Origin: Podocnemis expansa
Taxonomy: Eukaryota > Chordata > Testudines > Podocnemididae
Direction: 5' to 3'
Assembly (NCBI GenBank): GCA_007922195.1
Contig: ML682221.1
Coordinates: forward strand, 383,959 to 447,958
Length of the DNA: 64,000 bases
Shown in pieces: positions 61,403 to 64,000 of the stretch. The translations under genes and the position numbers were made by a program. The notes under the pieces were generated by a model that saw only the letters and a program-made list of their open reading frames with translations, was not told the DNA's origin and searched no databases. Position 1 is the stretch's first letter. Each line of letters starts with the position of its first letter.

Positions 61403-61645
61403 CTACCTTCTCTTTTATTCCTGGTGCTACAATCCCAGCACCCCCCAAGTGCCATCTCTTCCCACAGAACATCCACATTGCCACTTACCTGTGGGCTTTG
61501 GTCTCCTTCCCCCGTTGAACCTAGTTTAAAGCCCTCCTCACTAGGTCAGCCAGTCTGTGCCCAAATATGCTCTATCGCTAGCTCCCAGGGTGTTCACAAA
61601 ATGCGTGGCACCAGTTGCAGCATTTCTACGCAGGAGGAGCATAAG

Positions 61646-62102
61646 CAGGGGCATCGCTGCCCTGGGGAGGGACCCGGGGCACTGGCCCAAGCTCCAGCCC
61701 CAGCCCGCAGGCCATGTCCCCTGACTGGGGACAGGGCCAGAAGTCGCCGTGTGCCACCGCGCGTGGCTGGGCCCCACATCCCCAGCCGGGGATGGGGCTG
61801 AAAGCAGCAGTGGGCGGCTGGGCCCTGTATCCATGGCCAGGGACAGGGCCAGAGCGGCCGCCGCTGCTGCAGGTGACCGAGCCCTGGATCACCAGCTGGG
61901 GATGGGGCCAGGGCCAGGAGCAGCCTCCACGGCCGCAGACAGCTGACCCGCAGATCCCCAGCTGGGGACGAGGCTGCTGCGGCCACGGGCGGCTGGGCCC
62001 CAGATCTCCAGCCTGATTGAGTCAGAGACCGGGGGGGGCTGCCAGACACGAGGCACAGGCACCGGGATTCAGGGCACGTGCCCAGCACCAGCGACACGCC
62101 TG
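61646..62102. mobile_element. GC-rich hAT MITE in the DIRS RT
   Basis: CAGGGGCATCGCTG at the left and CAGCGACACGCCTG at the right. Flanks AGCATAAG (61638-61645) and GGCATAAG (62103-62110) differ by one base. Confidence 0.8.
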
Positions 62103-63160
62103 GGCATAAGAATCTACCCCTACCTGGACGATTGGCTCATAGTGGGCAAGTCAAGTCGACAGATGCAAAACCATGTCAGCCTGGTGGTGAAACTCTGCAA
62201 GTTCCTTGGCTTCCGCATAAACACAAAGAAGTCCAAACTCAGCCCCACTCAGGACATAGAATTCATCAGGGCACGATTAAATGCTCAACAGGGCACAGCA
62301 TCCTTGCCCCTGTAAAGATTTCGGTCCATTTGCGATATGGTCACAGAACTGCAGGCTCCAGGTGTAACCACAGTGCGCCGGTGCATGCAGCTTCTGGGAC
62401 ACATGGCGGTGGCAACCCCGGTAATCTGAACAGCACGCTTGAGGATGAGACCTTTCCAGCTCTGGTTCACCATGATGTTCCGGCCATGGAGAGACCATCT
62501 GGACAAGGTACTCTCTGTTCCCCAGTACACCCTGGAGTCCCTCCAAATCTGGAGGGACCCCCACTTCACGATGGGGGGCATCCCATTCAGGGAGCCCAAG
62601 CCCTCAGTGACCCTGCTAACGGATGCTTCGGACTCCGGTTGGGGGGGGCCCACGTGTCCAGGGGCCTCTCTACACGGGGTGTTTGGAGCCCCAAGGACAA
62701 ACTCTTCCCCATAAACATGAAGGAGCTCTGGGCCATCAGATTGGCCTGCACAACCTTTCTCAACAAAATCTGCAACAGAATGGACCAGGTCCTCACGGAC
62801 AATACAACGGCCGTGTTTTATACCAACTGGCAAGGGGGGATTCACTCCTCAACTCTATGCGAGGAAGCGTGCAAGCTTTAGCAACTAGTGACAGATTACC
62901 ACTATACACTGATTGCCTCTCAGCTTCCCAGGGTGGACAACGTCCTAGCGGCCACACTCAGCAGAAAACCCCTAGTGAATCACAAGTGGTCCCTCCACCA
63001 CAAAGTATTATCCCTACTGATAAACAAATGGGAACCCACCCCCACCCCCCACCCCCACGTGGACCTGTTTGCCATGGAACAAAACCGCAAATGTCCTCAA
63101 TTTTGTTCCCTCCGGGGCTGGGAGAACGGCTCTCTCAGTGACTTCTTCCTCCTCAGTTAG
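62103..63160 (+). pseudogene. DIRS RT C-terminal part and RNase H
   Basis: The sequence after the MITE encodes IYPYLDDWLI (RT active site YLDD), then a helical region. VTLLTDASDSGWGGP near 62610 holds the first RNase H Asp, NMKELWAIRLACTTF the Glu, and VLTDNTTAV the second Asp. Then come LPRVDNVLAATLSRKP and HVDLFAMEQNRK. Frames switch several times. Confidence 0.75.
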
Positions 63161-63164
63161 TCGG

Positions 63165-63639
63165 GGCTCCGATGTACACCTTCCTGCCATTTCCCCTGAT
63201 CCACAGAGTGCTACTGAGGGCCCTGATGGACGGACCATGCATCATTCTGATAGCTCTGGACTGGCCCAAACAACACTGGCTCCCACTCCTGCAGGACATG
63301 TCCATAAGGATCCCGCTCCACCTACCCCAGTGGGCGGATCTCCTAACACAGCACTCAGGGCGCCTCCAGCAGCCAAGCTCAGGTCATCTACATTTGATAG
63401 CCTGGATGATCTCTGGCTTCAGCGAGCAAGAGAGGTGCTGCTTGGATAGGGTTAAAAACATCCTGGTTGGTAGCAGAAAACTCTCCACCAGGTCCACCTA
63501 CATCGCAAAGTGGAAAAGCTTCTCAACTTGGTGTCATGACAAAGAAACAGGCCCCTTCCAACCCTATGGTTCTATTCTATTCTATTCTTAAATAGATCCT
63601 ATCTCTGCACCAATCCATACAACTCTGGACTATCTCTTA
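63165..63639 (+). pseudogene. DIRS downstream region and N-terminus of tyrosine recombinase
   Basis: APMYTFLPFPLIHRVLL, then CIILIALDWPKQHWLPLL, then VKNILVGSRKLSTRSTYIAK and WKSFSTWCHDK (the start of the core-binding domain). At about 63553-63590 CCCTTCCAACCCTATGG, then TTCTATTCTATTC looks like a tiny CR1 3' end. Then APIHTTLDYLL continues the recombinase up to 63639. The catalytic R-H-R-Y part is not in the window. Confidence 0.6.
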
Positions 63640-64000
63640 GGCTGTGTCCACATGGCACTTTTCTTTCGAAACAACAGCCATTGTTTCGAAAGAAAAGTTG
63701 CCATGTCCACATGACGTTTTCTTATTTTGAAATGACGGACTCCGTCATTTCGAAATAAGAAGTGTTCTTTCGGAACACCTTAAACTTGGTTTCTTATCGA
63801 AATGGCCCTTATTTCAAAACTGTTGCACCCTGGGAGGAAGGGCCACCCCCTCAGCACCCTGGCCAGGGTGCTGATGGGAGACCCACCGCAGGCTTGGGGG
63901 GCTGCCCCCAAGCTGGGCAGGAAGCCCCGCGATGGGGTGCCGGGCGCCGGGCTCTCCACACTGCTGGGGATGCTCCCAAGTCCAACAGTGGTGTGCCGGC
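63640..64000. mobile_element. Harbinger-type element, left end, runs off the window
   Basis: GGCTGTGTCCACATGGCAC start after TTA, followed by TTTCGAAACAAC and TTTCGAAATAAG palindromes, then GC-rich sequence to the edge. Same end type as 13465 and 35211. Confidence 0.6.

Larger units (their letters stand above)
53516..61554 (-). mobile_element. CR1 LINE, split by a Gypsy element
   Basis: The 3' end is at the left (ATAGAATCATACGGTTGG, then AGGGACCTC at 53516-53545) and the endonuclease end at the right. Left and right DIRS flanks share CTATC. Without the Gypsy insert it is about 3.1 kb, so ORF1 and the 5' region are missing. Confidence 0.85.
51185..63639 (+). mobile_element. DIRS-type retrotransposon, heavily interrupted
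   Basis: Remaining DIRS pieces: 51239-52710 (gag-like), about 53040-53515 (RT start), 61555-61645 and 62103-63160 (RT end and RNase H), and 63170-63639 (downstream region and start of a tyrosine recombinase). The pieces join in order once the CR1 (53516-61554) and the hAT MITE (61646-62102) are removed. DIRS elements integrate by tyrosine recombinase instead of an integrase. The left edge is approximate. The right side is cut by another element at 63640 and the window end. Confidence 0.8.

Overview
The window looks like a piece of a non-avian sauropsid genome, most likely a turtle. The unique genes have vertebrate intron-exon structure. The repeats are CR1 LINEs, Penelope-like elements with a highly repeated 3' tail, a DIRS element, Gypsy and ERV-type LTRs, PIF/Harbinger elements and many hAT MITEs. 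I cannot name the species from sequence alone.

Three host genes can be assembled, all on the minus strand. (1) A complete five-exon trypsinogen gene (8026 to 4744) has its signal peptide, activation peptide and full catalytic triad, plus a TATA box, a PTF1-like site and a poly(A) signal. (2) The 3' part of a TRIM/butyrophilin-type gene (17326 to 15011) has a 23-nt exon, a 62-nt exon and a PRY-SPRY (B30.2) exon. One extra C breaks the frame near the start of the PRY region. (3) A CLEC2-like C-type lectin gene (at least 51063 to 36048) has a membrane exon and three exons forming a whole C-type lectin domain, with compatible splice phases throughout. Its introns have been enlarged by transposons. 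B30.2 genes next to CLEC2-type lectins are typical of immune or MHC-like neighbourhoods. A digestive-type trypsinogen beside them is less expected.

The rest is mostly mobile DNA. Layout: 1-4.5 kb GC-rich ~51-bp repeats and CR1 debris; 4.7-8.1 kb trypsinogen with CR1 in introns; 8.7-14.6 kb MITEs, a Penelope tail and a decayed Harbinger; 15-17.3 kb B30.2 gene; 19-20.5 kb LTR-like sequence and hAT MITEs; 22.4-26.1 kb a near full-length two-gene Harbinger with dead genes; 26.5 kb a Gypsy solo LTR; 26.9-28.3 kb a MITE holding a purine-rich minisatellite; 29.6-31.7 kb a Penelope element with its 5' half inverted and a hAT MITE inside; 35-51 kb the lectin gene, whose introns hold two ERV-type solo LTRs, Harbinger and hAT MITEs and palindromic Penelope tails; 51.2-63.6 kb a nested stack; 63.6 kb to the end, the start of another Harbinger-type element.

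The stack at 51-64 kb can be read as an insertion history. A DIRS element was split by a CR1 LINE. The CR1 was split by a Gypsy element (5-bp target duplication, matching 183-bp LTRs). The Gypsy integrase carries a Penelope tail. A separate hAT MITE (imperfect 8-bp duplication) sits in the DIRS reverse transcriptase.

I see no CRISPR array, rRNA, or intact tRNA gene. Exon boundaries were placed by eye from GT/AG and phase agreement and were not checked against transcripts or databases.
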